Shown: positions 1 to 9,278, counted from the first letter of the stretch. The stretch is 64,000 nucleotides of DNA from Pelagibacterium halotolerans B2 (GCF_000230555.1 NC_016078.1:2418001-2482000), one strand, 5' to 3'. Program-made: numbers and translations. Notes: a model not told the origin generated them from the sequence alone.

Positions 1-283
1 GCTTTCCGGACTTGGCAAACGCCCTGCGGCCCGACTATCAGGTGGCCAGAAACAGCGTGTCGCCCTCGCGCGCACCCTGCTGCGCAACCGTCCCATCCTG
101 CTGCTCGACGAACCCTTTACCGGGCTGGACAGCCAGACCGCGGCCCCCATCCGCGATCTTGTGGCGCAGATGGTGCGTGCCAATCGCTGGCACGCCATAG
201 TGGTTTCCCATCAGGCCGAGGATATCGAGGCGCTTGCCGACCGCACCTATCGGATCGAAAACGGCCGCACGGTGCCGGGCTAA
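1..283 (+). CDS. thiQ: Partial ABC transporter ATPase, ThiQ-like (3' end only)
   Basis: The last 93 residues of an ABC ATPase enter from the left edge; the reading frame begins at base 2 and ends with TAA at 281-283. The signature LSGGQKQRVALART is followed by the Walker B box ILLLDEPFTGLD and the switch histidine in VVSHQAED. The short linker and early stop after the H-loop fit the small thiamine-type importer ATPases (ThiQ), which energise uptake of thiamine or its phosphates from the periplasm. The ThiQ assignment rests on resemblance only, because Walker A and the partner permease lie outside the window; another small importer ATPase is possible. Its stop codon overlaps the stop of the convergent gene on the other strand in the four bases CTAA. 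Confidence 0.6.
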   Translation, partial: LSGLGKRPAARLSGGQKQRVALARTLLRNRPILLLDEPFTGLDSQTAAPIRDLVAQMVRANRWHAIVVSHQAEDIEALADRTYRIENGRTVPG

Positions 284-2421
284 TTACCGGCCGCTTCAGC
301 CGGCGCCTCTTCCGCCTCCGGCTCCGCGTCTGCCGACGCCTCGGCGTCGAGTTCAGCCCAGGCGGCCATGACATCGGCAAAGATCGCGTCACCGTCCTCG
401 CCCTTTTCAAGCGTCAGGATGGCGCGGCGGCCCGTGCCATAGACCATGGCCAGATCCACCCACTCGCGGTTCTCGAGCAGGTTGAGATTGTTCTCGACAT
501 CGATATCGCTGGCGCTCGACAGCGCGAACAGGAACGAATTGCCCACAATCCGCGCCGACGCACCCGTCAGCGGTTGCCCCTGCACCAATTCCTCGTTCTT
601 GAGCAGCACGCCTGGCAGGTTGGCGATCGAGCCACCAACAAAGCTTTCGGCGACCGTGAAATCGACTTCCATGAGATGGCTGGCCGGCAGGTTGGCGTCG
701 GCATTGCGGCGCAACAGGACATCCACATCCAGATTGCGCGCAGGTATGGAGGCTTCGGCGATAATCGTGGGGTGGCCCAACTCATCGGTCCCGCGCGACC
801 ATTCCACACTGCCTGTATAGGGCACCGCTCCTGCAGCGCCGCCGGTCTGTTCCTCGAGCAGCAGCGATTGGGGTCCATCGGTGGTGATTTCGACCCCCGG
901 CTCCGACTCACTGTCACCGTCGGGGCTGACAGGTGTACCCGCCTCGGCCGGCAGCCGGTCCTCGAAGGTCGCTTCGGGTTCGCTCGGCGCTGTCGAGGGA
1001 GTTTCGGTTTCCGTGAAAGGCAACTCCTCTCCCGGCATCGGAGACCCGGACACCTCACCACCCGCGCTCGGCACTTCAGGCGTGGTATTGACCGCGGCGG
1101 GCACCTCGGTCTGAGCGTCCGTCGATGCAGGTTCCTCGGGCACCTCGGCGTCGGCGACCTCGGTCGTTTCCGGCGTCTGGTTCTGGGCAAAGAGCGCGTT
1201 CAGGTCGATAAAGCCCTCGCGCCAGGCCCAGTATCCGCCCAATCCGCCACCACCCAGAAGCAGTATCGAAATCAAAAGAAAGATCGTGAACGCGCCAAAC
1301 CCGCCACGACTGTCGCCATTTTCTGCGTCCGCGCTTTCCTGATCGTCCTCGGCGGCGATGGGCTCATGGGCGTCATCGGTCGCTGTGGCCTCCCCGCGCG
1401 CTTCGCGATCGAGCGCGGCAATCGCCCTGTCTATCGCAACTTGGGCATCCGAAACCTCCGGACGCGCCAGGATGCCCGGTTCAAGATCGACTTCACGGAC
1501 GCTCGACATCGCCGGCTCCGCCTTTGACACCGGCTCATGCGTGCCACTCAGGGGACGCCCATGCAGGTCGACCAACGGCGCGCTGCTCCGCGGTTGCGCA
1601 TCGGCCTCCGAGATTATGAAGTGCTTTTCGTCGGCCCGGGGCGCTTCGTGCTCTTCCGGTTCGGTCGCGGGTGCGAAAGGAGCGATAACCCCTTGTGCGT
1701 CCGGCCCGTCTGCCGTCGGCTCCATCTGATCGGCGTCGAGCGAAGCCCTTTCGGCCGAAGCAATGATGTCCTCGATCGAACCGGGCCTGAACGATGCCGG
1801 CTCGTTCTCTGGCTCGACCTCCGGAACGATCTCGCCGGCACCGCTCTCCTCTATGGGCGCGGCATCGTCGACCGGCTCGAAAACCGGCTTCTGTTCGAGC
1901 GAAAGCCGGTCTTCCTCCAAGGCGTCGGCTTCCGCCGCCTCCTCGGGAAGGTAGGGCTCTGCCGGTTCCGGCTCATCGATCCGCGGTTCGGCCGGTTCGG
2001 GTTCGGCTATGAAATCCTCGGCCGGCGATGAGCCGAAATTGTCACTCTCGACTGCTTCCGGCTCACCTTCAGGTTCCAGTTCGGGCTCGGGCTCAGCCGG
2101 AGCCTCGTCGGCATCGTCGAACGCAGCGACCGGTTCTTCGTCGATAGCCTCGATTTCGGGCTCGACCTCAGGCTCCGTTTCTTCGACGGCACGAAACCGC
2201 CCCAGAAGCCGCTCGGTCGCTTCGTGCTCGACCTCTCGAATACAGTCTTCGAGATTGAGCCGATGGGTCGTGATCTCGCGGGCCGGCAATGGCGGATCGA
2301 TGGCGCGCAATTGCGCGACAAGTGCACTGCGCGCCTTTTCGTAAACCGCCCGGCGATTTGCCCCGGTATTGTCGGGCAGGGCATCGATCGCCTTGCGCAA
2401 GAGTTCACGATAGTCGGCCAT
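280..2421 (-). CDS. Large acidic single-pass membrane protein of unknown function
   Basis: This 713-residue protein belongs to no enzyme family I recognise. It has a helical, probably conserved N-terminal segment of about 70 residues (starting MADYRELLRKAID), then some 300 residues very rich in Glu, Asp, Pro and Ala. One transmembrane helix lies near residues 373-397 (FTIFLLISILLLGGGGLGG). After it come another acidic Pro/Thr/Ser-rich linker and a folded-looking C-terminal part from about residue 530, with alternating hydrophobic strands. The layout suggests a cytoplasmic N-terminus and a periplasmic C-terminal domain joined by disordered linkers. It lies 58 bp downstream of purA on the same strand, so it may share its transcript. 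Function unknown. Confidence 0.8.
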   Translation of the reverse strand: MADYRELLRKAIDALPDNTGANRRAVYEKARSALVAQLRAIDPPLPAREITTHRLNLEDCIREVEHEATERLLGRFRAVEETEPEVEPEIEAIDEEPVAAFDDADEAPAEPEPELEPEGEPEAVESDNFGSSPAEDFIAEPEPAEPRIDEPEPAEPYLPEEAAEADALEEDRLSLEQKPVFEPVDDAAPIEESGAGEIVPEVEPENEPASFRPGSIEDIIASAERASLDADQMEPTADGPDAQGVIAPFAPATEPEEHEAPRADEKHFIISEADAQPRSSAPLVDLHGRPLSGTHEPVSKAEPAMSSVREVDLEPGILARPEVSDAQVAIDRAIAALDREARGEATATDDAHEPIAAEDDQESADAENGDSRGGFGAFTIFLLISILLLGGGGLGGYWAWREGFIDLNALFAQNQTPETTEVADAEVPEEPASTDAQTEVPAAVNTTPEVPSAGGEVSGSPMPGEELPFTETETPSTAPSEPEATFEDRLPAEAGTPVSPDGDSESEPGVEITTDGPQSLLLEEQTGGAAGAVPYTGSVEWSRGTDELGHPTIIAEASIPARNLDVDVLLRRNADANLPASHLMEVDFTVAESFVGGSIANLPGVLLKNEELVQGQPLTGASARIVGNSFLFALSSASDIDVENNLNLLENREWVDLAMVYGTGRRAILTLEKGEDGDAIFADVMAAWAELDAEASADAEPEAEEAPAEAAGN

Positions 2422-2479
2422 ATCTACTCAACATCACTTGTTGCCGGCATTATTCAAAGTTGTTTCTAAACAAGAAAAT

Positions 2480-3769
2480 TCAATCTTGAAACGGGTCCTG
2501 GACCAAAATCGTGTCTTCGCGTTCCGGGCTTGTGGAGAGCATGGCCACGCTCGCGCCGATCAGTTCTTCGATCCGCCGCACATATTTGATCGCCTGGGCG
2601 GGCAATTCGGCCCAGCTCCGGGCGCCGGCGGTCGTTTCTTTCCAGCCATCCAGCGTTTCATAAATTGGCTTGACTCGACTTTGTGCCCCCATTGAGGCGG
2701 GCAGATAATCAATTCTTTGCCCGTCCAACTCATAGCCCACGCAAACCTGGATTTCGTCCATGCCATCCAGAACGTCGAGCTTGGTCAGCGCGATGCCATG
2801 AATGCCCGAAGTGCGCACCGTCTGGCGCACGATCACCGCATCGAACCAGCCGCAGCGCCGCTTGCGTCCGGTGACCACTCCGAACTCGTGGCCCTTCTCG
2901 CCGAGGAACTGCCCGATCTCGTTGTCCTGCTCGCTCGGGAACGGCCCTTCGCCAACCCGGGTCGTATAAGCCTTGGTAATGCCGAGCACGTAATCGATGG
3001 CCGCCGGCCCCAGCCCCGAACCCGGCGCCGCCTGTCCGGCCACGGTATTGGACGAGGTCACGAACGGATAGGTACCGTGATCGTTGTCGAGCAATGCGCC
3101 CTGCGCACCCTCGAAAAGAATGCGCTCACCGCGCTTGCGCCGCTCGTCGAGCAGGTCCCAGACCCGATCCATGAACGGCAGAATCTTGTCGGCCACCGCC
3201 ATCAATTCGGAATGGATCGCCTCGGCCGATATTTCCACGGCCCCCATGCCGCGCCGCAGCGCATTGTGGTGGGTCAGAAGCCGCTCGATCTTGTCCCTCA
3301 GTGTTTCGGGCTCGCCCAGATCACAAACCCGGATCGCGCGCCGCCCCACCTTGTCCTCATAGGCCGGCCCGATCCCGCGCCGCGTCGTACCGATCTTGAG
3401 ACCCGAATTGGAATCCTCTCGCAACGCATCGAGTTCGCGATGCAGCGACAGGATCAACGGCGCGTTCTCGGCGATGCGCAAGACCTCCGGCGTGACCGAA
3501 ATCCCCTGCCCGGCGATCTTTTCGACTTCGGAAACGAAATGGTGCGGATCGACCACCACCCCATTGCCGATGACCGAGAACTTCCCGCGCACCAGCCCCG
3601 ATGGCAAAAGCGAAAGCTTGTAGCTCACCCCGTCGATGACGAGCGTATGGCCGGCATTGTGTCCGCCCTGATAGCGCACCACCACGTCGGCCCGCTCGGA
3701 CAGCCAGTCAACGATCTTGCCTTTGCCCTCGTCGCCCCACTGCGAGCCGACCACCACAACATTCGCCAT
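2480..3769 (-). CDS. purA: Adenylosuccinate synthetase
   Basis: PurA joins IMP and aspartate using GTP to make adenylosuccinate, the first committed step from IMP to AMP, in the cytoplasm. The 429-residue length is normal. The phosphate-binding loop [11 protein letters not shown] lies at residues 8-18, with catalytic Asp13 and His41 (GGHNAGH) in their expected places. The family stretch [10 protein letters not shown] and the C-terminal guanine-binding part are present. The ATG start at 3769 puts the loop at the usual distance from the N-terminus. The acidic membrane protein gene follows 58 bp downstream. Confidence 0.97.
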   Translation of the reverse strand: MANVVVVGSQWGDEGKGKIVDWLSERADVVVRYQGGHNAGHTLVIDGVSYKLSLLPSGLVRGKFSVIGNGVVVDPHHFVSEVEKIAGQGISVTPEVLRIAENAPLILSLHRELDALREDSNSGLKIGTTRRGIGPAYEDKVGRRAIRVCDLGEPETLRDKIERLLTHHNALRRGMGAVEISAEAIHSELMAVADKILPFMDRVWDLLDERRKRGERILFEGAQGALLDNDHGTYPFVTSSNTVAGQAAPGSGLGPAAIDYVLGITKAYTTRVGEGPFPSEQDNEIGQFLGEKGHEFGVVTGRKRRCGWFDAVIVRQTVRTSGIHGIALTKLDVLDGMDEIQVCVGYELDGQRIDYLPASMGAQSRVKPIYETLDGWKETTAGARSWAELPAQAIKYVRRIEELIGASVAMLSTSPEREDTILVQDPFQD

Positions 3770-3899
3770 TTACGCCAATATCCCTTTTGCGTGCGCTACG
3801 TTCCGGCCAGTCCGACCGGCAAGCCTGCAGGAGCAATCTCTGTTTCACCGCAAGCCAAAACGCTGATAAGTCCGGGTTCTATAAAGTACAAGGCCCGTA

Positions 3900-4874
3900 A
3901 TGACAAAGTCCCCCGCCACCCCCGCATCCCCATCCAGTCCATTTGCGCGGCTCATGGGACAACCCTATCTGCTCTTGACCCTGTCGGCGCTGTTCTGGGG
4001 CGCCAATATCATCGCGGGAAAATACGCGATCGGCGAACTTGATCCCTATGCTCTTTCCGCCATGCGCTGGCTCGTGGCGTTTCTGATCATCTTGCCCTTC
4101 GCATGGACCGGCCTGCGGTCCGAATGGCCCGCCATCCGACGCGGATGGGGCTGGCTGGCCTTTTACGGCGTGCTCGGTTTTACGAGTTTCAACGTGCTGC
4201 TTTACGCGGCCACCACCTACACCGCCGCCGTCAATGTCGCAATGATCCAGGCCGCCATTCCCGTGCTGGTCATGGTCGGCAATTTCGCCATATTCCGTGT
4301 CCGCGCCTCCGGACTGCACGTCGTGGGCGTTGTGCTCACCATCTATGGTGTTGTCCATGTGGCAACCCACGGCAGCCCGCTGCGTCTTGTGGGCCTCGAC
4401 GTCAATATCGGCGATGCCCTTATGCTGCTGGCCGCCCTGTTTTACGCGCTGCATTCGCTCATGCTGCGCTACAAGCCGAAAATCGGCTGGATGAGCTTTA
4501 TCGCCAGCACCAGCTTTTTCGCCATGCTCGCCGCCTTCGCTTATCAATCGGTTCTCGGTACCGGCCCTGCCGGCCTTGTCGCGGAAGTGGCCACCATGAG
4601 TTGGCGCGGCTGGGCCGTCGTTCTCTACGTGGCCCTGCTGCCCTCCATCGTCGCCCAGATGACTTACGCGCAAGGTGTCGAACTGATCGGGCCCAATCGA
4701 GCCAGCCTCTTCATCAACCTCATTCCCGTTTTCGGAGCCCTGCTCGCCGTCTTCATGCTCGGCGAAACTCTTGAGGTCTTTCACATGATCGCCGCCGCCT
4801 TCATTATCGCCGGTATCGGAATTGCCGAATATGCGGCCCGCCGCAATCTGCGCGATATCTTAAAGCCGCAATAA
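3900..4874 (+). CDS. EamA/DMT-family metabolite exporter
   Basis: A 324-residue inner-membrane protein with about ten hydrophobic helices arranged as two EamA repeats, the plan of the drug/metabolite transporter superfamily. Typical family features are the first-helix pattern LFWGANIIAGKYA and the late pattern GPNRASLFINLIPVFGALLAVFMLGE, which matches the conserved end of the second repeat. Members usually export amino acids or other small metabolites; the substrate cannot be read from the sequence. It is divergent from purA, with a 130 bp gap, and convergent with serA, from which a strong hairpin terminator separates it. Confidence 0.9.
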   Translation: MTKSPATPASPSSPFARLMGQPYLLLTLSALFWGANIIAGKYAIGELDPYALSAMRWLVAFLIILPFAWTGLRSEWPAIRRGWGWLAFYGVLGFTSFNVLLYAATTYTAAVNVAMIQAAIPVLVMVGNFAIFRVRASGLHVVGVVLTIYGVVHVATHGSPLRLVGLDVNIGDALMLLAALFYALHSLMLRYKPKIGWMSFIASTSFFAMLAAFAYQSVLGTGPAGLVAEVATMSWRGWAVVLYVALLPSIVAQMTYAQGVELIGPNRASLFINLIPVFGALLAVFMLGETLEVFHMIAAAFIIAGIGIAEYAARRNLRDILKPQ

Positions 4875-4894
4875 AGGGCAGATCGAGAAACAAA

Positions 4895-4922
4895 AAGGGC
4901 GGCATCGCTGCCGCCCTTCCAA
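4895..4922 (-). terminator. Terminator between serA and the EamA gene
   Basis: A perfect 10 bp stem, AAGGGCGGCA and TGCCGCCCTT, closes a TCGC loop. A run of A on its left side gives a T tract on the minus strand, so it should end serA transcripts. It may also act on the convergent plus-strand gene. Confidence 0.85.
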
Positions 4923-4939
4923 AATCGATGTGATGGCCC

Positions 4940-6535
4940 TCAAACCCCAAACACGAGCCGCTTGGCCTGCTTGACGCCCTCGAGTTCTTCGATCTGCGTC
5001 AACTCGCCATCGGTCAGTTCGCTGTCGATTGACAGAAGGGCAATCGCGTCCTTGCCCTGCTCGACCCGACCCAGGTTGAAGTTGGCGATGTTGATGCCGA
5101 GCTGGCCCATAAGCGTACCCAGCCGCCCGATAAAGCCCGGCTTGTCCTCATTGGTGATATAGAGCATGTGCGGAGTGACCTCCGCTTCGAGCGTAATGTT
5201 CTTGATCTCGACGATCCGCGGCGCCTTGGAGCCATAGACCGTACCGGCCACGCTGCGCTCCTGGCGTTCGGTTACCACGGTGAGCCGGATGAGGTTGTCG
5301 TAGGCTCCGACCTGTTCGCGGTTGACCGTTTCAACGGCAATGCCGCGATCCTTGGCCAGAGCCGGCGCCGAAACCATGTTGACGTCTTCGAGAAGCGGCT
5401 TGAGAACCCCATTGAGCAGCGCCGCCACCATCGGACGCGTATTGAGGTCGGAAACATCGCCCTCGAACTCGATGCGGATGCCCTTGATGCCGGTTTCGGT
5501 CAGCTGCCCGGCAAACGAGCCCAAAAGCTCGGCCAGCTTGACGAACGGGGTCAGCTTGGGCGCCTCTTCCGCCGAAATCGAAGGGAAGTTGAGCGCGTTG
5601 GTGATTTCCCCGGTCACCAGATAGGCCGAAATCTGCTCGGCAACCTGCAACGCGACATTCTCCTGCGCCTCGGTCGTCGAAGCCCCAAGATGGGGCGTGC
5701 AGATGACATTTGCCAGCCCGAACAGCGGATTGTCCTTGGCCGGTTCTTCCAAAAACACATCGAGCGCCGCGCCGGCAACCTTGCCCGCTTCAAGCGCATC
5801 CTTGAGCGCGGCTTCATCGATCAGCCCGCCGCGCGCGCAGTTGATGATCCGCACGCCGTCCTTCATCTTGGCAATCGCTTCGGCCGAAATGATGTTGCGC
5901 GTCGCATCGATAAGCGGCGTGTGCAGCGTGATGAAATCGGCCCTTGCGAACAACTCGTCGAGTTCGACCTTTTCGACACCCAGATCCACAGCGCGTTCGG
6001 GCGTGAGGAACGGATCGTATGCAATGACCTTCATTTTCAGGCCCTGGGCACGGTCGGCAACGATCGAGCCGATATTGCCCGCCCCGATCAGGCCCAGCGT
6101 CTTGTTGGTCACCTCAACGCCCATGAAGCGGTTCTTTTCCCACTTCGATGCCCGCGTCGACGCATCGGCTTCCGGGATCTGCCGCGCCAGCGCCAGCATC
6201 ATCGAGATCGCGTGTTCGGCCGTGGTGATCGAATTGCCGAACGGGGTGTTCATGACGATCACGCCCTTGGCGGTGGCTGCCGGAATATCGACATTGTCCA
6301 CGCCGATCCCGGCGCGCCCGATCACCTTGAGATTGGTGGCATGGGCCAGGATCTTGTCGGTCACCTTGGTCGCCGAGCGGATCGCGAGCCCGTCATACTG
6401 CCCGATGATTTCGGCCAGCTTTTCCTTGTCCTTGCCGACATCGGGGAGGTAGTCGACCTCAACCCCGTTCGCCTTGAAAATCTCGATCGCCGCCGGGCTG
6501 ATCTTGTCCGAAACCAATACCTTGGCCATGTCCAT
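4940..6535 (-). CDS. serA: D-3-phosphoglycerate dehydrogenase
   Basis: SerA oxidises 3-phosphoglycerate to 3-phosphohydroxypyruvate with NAD+, the first step of serine synthesis. The 531-residue protein is the long form. The NAD-binding loop GLIGAGNIG lies at residues 148-156; the substrate-binding and catalytic region contains NCARGG and the later CTPHLG histidine motif. After these come an intervening domain and a C-terminal ACT domain (LYITNEDKPGFIGRLG), the usual site of serine feedback. The start at 6535 has AAGGA six bases upstream; a second ATG lies two codons in. It is the last gene of the [12 protein letters not shown] cluster, about 46 bp after the exporter gene. Confidence 0.97.
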   Translation of the reverse strand: MDMAKVLVSDKISPAAIEIFKANGVEVDYLPDVGKDKEKLAEIIGQYDGLAIRSATKVTDKILAHATNLKVIGRAGIGVDNVDIPAATAKGVIVMNTPFGNSITTAEHAISMMLALARQIPEADASTRASKWEKNRFMGVEVTNKTLGLIGAGNIGSIVADRAQGLKMKVIAYDPFLTPERAVDLGVEKVELDELFARADFITLHTPLIDATRNIISAEAIAKMKDGVRIINCARGGLIDEAALKDALEAGKVAGAALDVFLEEPAKDNPLFGLANVICTPHLGASTTEAQENVALQVAEQISAYLVTGEITNALNFPSISAEEAPKLTPFVKLAELLGSFAGQLTETGIKGIRIEFEGDVSDLNTRPMVAALLNGVLKPLLEDVNMVSAPALAKDRGIAVETVNREQVGAYDNLIRLTVVTERQERSVAGTVYGSKAPRIVEIKNITLEAEVTPHMLYITNEDKPGFIGRLGTLMGQLGINIANFNLGRVEQGKDAIALLSIDSELTDGELTQIEELEGVKQAKRLVFGV

Positions 6536-6581
6536 ATATTCCTTGTTTCAAAAGGGCCATCTGCCCGAAAAATTGTCTATG

Positions 6582-7031
6582 TCAGCCGCCCAGCGACATC
6601 GGTTTCTGGCCAGGCCCCGTCAATCCGAACCGGCTGCGGACGAATTCGAGCCACAGCCCGTACGGTCGCCCCAGAACCAGCATCAACGCCGCAAATCCGA
6701 GCGCTCCGGTGACGATGCCCATGCCCCTTGCCCCACCGGCAAATATGATGAGCACGTAGATCGGAACCTGAAACCCCAGCAACGCGATGGAGTCCATGAT
6801 GATTGTCGCCGTGGTGGATGCGGGGCTGGTGATCTTCAGGAACCAGTCCCGCCAATACCCGTAAGGCCGGGCGGTCAGAACCATGAGCGGAGCACCGATG
6901 GCGCGTGAGGTGGCCACTTCGGGCCAGCTCATGCCGGCGATGAACCGTTCGTTGAGCCCGCTGACGATGGTAAAGAAGATGACCAGCGCCAGCGTATCGG
7001 CAGCAAAACTCCTGAGCCGCTGGTTGGCCAT
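6582..7031 (-). CDS. alaE: AlaE-like L-alanine exporter
   Basis: A 149-residue inner-membrane protein with four predicted helices. It matches the plan of E. coli AlaE: an N-terminal ADTLALVIFFTIVS helix, a conserved GMSWPEVATSRAIG loop, RPYGYWRDW, and a second RPYGLWLEFVR repeat-like motif. AlaE exports L-alanine by proton antiport. Here the gene sits 10 bp downstream of serC and about 46 bp upstream of serA, all on one strand. This suggests the exported compound could be serine or an alanine-like side product of the transaminase; that is inference. The ATG at 7031 was preferred to an in-frame start inside serC. Confidence 0.8.
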   Translation of the reverse strand: MANQRLRSFAADTLALVIFFTIVSGLNERFIAGMSWPEVATSRAIGAPLMVLTARPYGYWRDWFLKITSPASTTATIIMDSIALLGFQVPIYVLIIFAGGARGMGIVTGALGFAALMLVLGRPYGLWLEFVRSRFGLTGPGQKPMSLGG

Positions 7032-7041
7032 CGTTCCAGCC

Positions 7042-8232
7042 CTACGCCAGCGCCGCCTTCTTCTCCTCGGCATAAGCCCAGTCGAGCCAGGGCCCCAGCT
7101 TTTCCAGATCTGCCGTTTCCACAGTCGATCCGCACCAGATGCGGAACCCGGTCGGCGCATCGCGATAGCCGCCGATATCGTAGGCAACAGCTTCCTTGTC
7201 GAGCCGGGAGACCACCGCCTTGGCGAGCTTGGCCTGCGCATCATCGGAAAGCGCTGCAACCTCGGGATCGACGATTTTCAGGCACACCGAAGTGTTCGAC
7301 CGCACCTTTGGATCGGCAGCGAGGAAATCGACCCAATCGGTCCTGGCCACCCAATCGGCAATTGCCTTTTCATTGGCATCGGCCCGCGCCTGCAGCGCCT
7401 TGAGCCCGCCGACCTTGAGCCCCCATTCCATGGCGTCGACGGCGTCTTCGATACAGATCATCGACACCGTATTGATGGTCGCGCCTTCAAAGACCTCCGC
7501 CATCAGTTTCCCGCCCTTGGTCAGCCGGAAAATCTTGGGCAGCGGCCGGTTGGCCGGGGTGAAGGTTTCCAGCCGTTCCACGGCCCGCGGCGAGAGGATC
7601 AGAATCCCATGCGCGGCTTCCCCACCCAGCGCCTTCTGCCAGGAGAAAGTCACAACATCGAGCTTGGAAAAATCGAGATTCTGCGCAAACGCTGCCGACG
7701 TGGCATCGCAAATGGTCAGCCCTTCGCGGTCCGCCGGGATCCAGTCCCCATTCGGAACCCGCACGCCCGAAGTCGTCCCGTTCCAGGTGAACACCACGTC
7801 GCGGGTAAAATCGACTTCGGAAAGGTCGGGCAGTTCGCCATATTCGGCCTTGAGCACCCGCACATCGTCGAGCTTGAGTTGCTTTTGAACGTCTGTGACC
7901 CACCCGGCCCCAAACGATTCCCAGGTCAGCATGTCGACGCCACGCGCGCCCAGCATGCCCCACAGCGCCATTTCCACGGCGCCGGTATCGGATGCCGGCA
8001 CGATGCCGATCAGATAATCCTCGGGGACTTCGAGCAGTTCGCGCGTCAACGCGATGGCGCGCTGAATGCGGGCCTTGGCCGGCTTGGCCCTGTGGGACCG
8101 CCCCACCAGCGCACCGGCAAGCGCCTCAACCGTCCACCCGGGACGCTTGGCGCAAGGACCTGACGAAAAATTGGGATTTTCCGGACGCACTGCCGGCTTC
8201 GCCACATCGGTGGCGGCAGAAATATCTGTCAT
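7042..8232 (-). CDS. serC: Phosphoserine aminotransferase
   Basis: SerC transfers the amino group of glutamate to 3-phosphohydroxypyruvate, giving phosphoserine; it can also act in pyridoxal phosphate synthesis. The 396-residue protein is the alphaproteobacterial type, with [15 protein letters not shown] near the N-terminus, the phosphate-binding GRSHRA stretch, and the PLP lysine in [14 protein letters not shown]. It is the first gene of a [12 protein letters not shown] transcription unit. The 1.16 kb upstream region is packed with palindromic repeats, so its promoter must lie close to the start or between repeats. Confidence 0.96.
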   Translation of the reverse strand: MTDISAATDVAKPAVRPENPNFSSGPCAKRPGWTVEALAGALVGRSHRAKPAKARIQRAIALTRELLEVPEDYLIGIVPASDTGAVEMALWGMLGARGVDMLTWESFGAGWVTDVQKQLKLDDVRVLKAEYGELPDLSEVDFTRDVVFTWNGTTSGVRVPNGDWIPADREGLTICDATSAAFAQNLDFSKLDVVTFSWQKALGGEAAHGILILSPRAVERLETFTPANRPLPKIFRLTKGGKLMAEVFEGATINTVSMICIEDAVDAMEWGLKVGGLKALQARADANEKAIADWVARTDWVDFLAADPKVRSNTSVCLKIVDPEVAALSDDAQAKLAKAVVSRLDKEAVAYDIGGYRDAPTGFRIWCGSTVETADLEKLGPWLDWAYAEEKKAALA

Positions 8233-8419
8233 GTTGCTCCATCCTTACAGATGGGCGTCCCTCGTTGGGGAGGGATGGCCCGCAGCCCGTATAGAGGAGG
8301 ACGGGGGCGGTTGGCAAGGGGGCTCGTCGCTTGCGAGCTAGATCGAAGCTCGCTCCGCTCTTGCCCCCAGCCTGCCTCTCTCGCCTCTCCTGCGGCTCCG
8401 TCACCACCGCCAACCTCAC

Positions 8420-8569
8420 CCCGCGTCATCCTCGGGCTTGACCCGGGGATCTGCAGCGCTGCCATTGAGCACCGCAGAAGTGATATGTGGGGCCTCTCAC
8501 CGTTCCCCAACCCCTTCACCGGTTGCCCAATGCAGCGGATCCCCGGGTCAAGCCCGAGGATGACGCGGG
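8420..8569. repeat. Inverted repeat pair with 32 bp arms
   Basis: The left arm at 8420-8451 and right arm at 8538-8569 are perfect reverse complements, built around GGATCCCCGGGTCAAGCCCG. They flank an 86 bp spacer. The same arm sequence recurs at 20952-20982 and 21067-21097, so this is a dispersed family. In conceptual translation such repeats give the familiar spurious peptide VILGLDPGI. Confidence 0.9.
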
Positions 8570-8606
8570 GGTGGGTGAATGCCGGAGAACATGCTCCCCC
8601 ATTGTC

Positions 8607-8629
8607 ATTCCGGGGTTTATCCCCGGAAT
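8607..8629. repeat. Short perfect hairpin
   Basis: ATTCCGGGG and CCCCGGAAT pair perfectly over 9 bp around the loop TTTAT. It looks like a truncated relative of the neighbouring dispersed palindromes. Confidence 0.7.
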
Positions 8630-8664
8630 CCATCATGATGAGCGTCCACGCTCCCAGCCGCAAA

Positions 8665-9157
8665 AACTTTATCCCCGCTTCCACGACCTCCCCCATACTG
8701 CCCTCACGAACCCGCGCATATGGACGCAAGCGCAACGAACGTTTGGGCGGGTTCGGTCCGGGTTCCTTGCGGGTCGCCGCAGGGAAGGCCCAAAGCGGAC
8801 GGATGGCCGGACGAGGAGTGGTATCCACGTCGTACCGGGGAAACCCGGAGGGGCACCGCGGAAATCATCTGCAAAGATAATTTCCCAACAAACCCCAGCC
8901 CGAGACGCCGCCATAAGCCAAAAACCCCGGATGCATGGGGCGATGATCGCTTCATATATACAAATTTCAGTGCGGAGCGTTCATCGCCCCATGCCGTCTA
9001 CTTCGATCCGTCCTTCGGCCAATCGTGCCGGTGGCACGATTGGAGGTGAGAAGGCCATGAGAGCTAAGCTCGAATGGCCATCATAGCCCGAGGCGATCTC
9101 GCCGTCGGAGGTTTTGGCATGAATGAAAAAAAGGCCCTCTCACCGGCCTGCCGGCCA
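8665..9157 (+). repeat. Long structured repeat, copy A
   Basis: About 490 bp that recur in inverted orientation at 20435-20927. Position x here corresponds to 29592 minus x in the other copy, and the core 8702-9080 is almost identical apart from one 18-base segment. The copy contains several hairpins: a 10-pair stem at about 8763-8786 (TTCCTTGCGG with CCGCAGGGAA), a GAAA-capped stem near 8836 (CCGGG/CCCGG), the variable GNRA hairpin at 8864-8881, a 10-pair outer stem spanning about 8937-8990 (GGGGCGATGA with TCATCGCCCC), and a near-perfect 11-pair stem at 9018-9042 (CCAATCGTGCC with GGCACGATTGG). Both GNRA loops are read on the plus strand here, suggesting that this is the RNA sense strand. 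No transposase or clear protein is encoded. Confidence 0.9.
8864..8881 (+). ncRNA. Variable GNRA-tetraloop hairpin of repeat copy A
   Basis: ATCATCT-GCAA-AGATAAT forms a seven-position stem with one C-A mismatch and a GCAA tetraloop. The matching segment of the other copy is GGCACCA-GCGA-TGGTGTC, again a seven-pair stem with a GNRA loop, although most stem bases differ. Flanking bases on both sides are identical between copies. That an RNA is made from it is inferred. Confidence 0.45.
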
Positions 9158-9278
9158 CCCTCTCCCCCAAGGGGCGAGGGTTAAGCGTGCCGAAACGCTT
9201 GAGAGAAACACCGACGCTCCCGCAAGCCGCAGCGGGACTCCCTCGCCCCTCTGGGGAGAGGGTTGGGGTGAGGGGCCT
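9132..9278. repeat. GC-rich palindromic repeat (CTCTCCCC/GGGGAGAG type)
   Basis: The left arm (9132-9180) and right arm (9240-9278) are imperfect inverted copies built on CCCTCGCCCC and GGGGAGAGGG. Similar palindromes are scattered between genes in many proteobacteria. The left arm overlaps the end of the long structured repeat. Confidence 0.75.

Noticed and set aside
280..283. Four-base overlap of convergent stop codons (CTAA) as a regulatory feature
   Set aside because: Such overlaps are common in compact genomes and no terminator is visible there, so no special role can be claimed.
8704..8955. Open frame of 83 codons conserved in both repeat copies (also 20637-20888)
   Set aside because: Conservation follows from the DNA repeat; composition is Arg/Ser/Gly-rich, several overlapping frames are equally open, and the variable hairpin changes residues freely.
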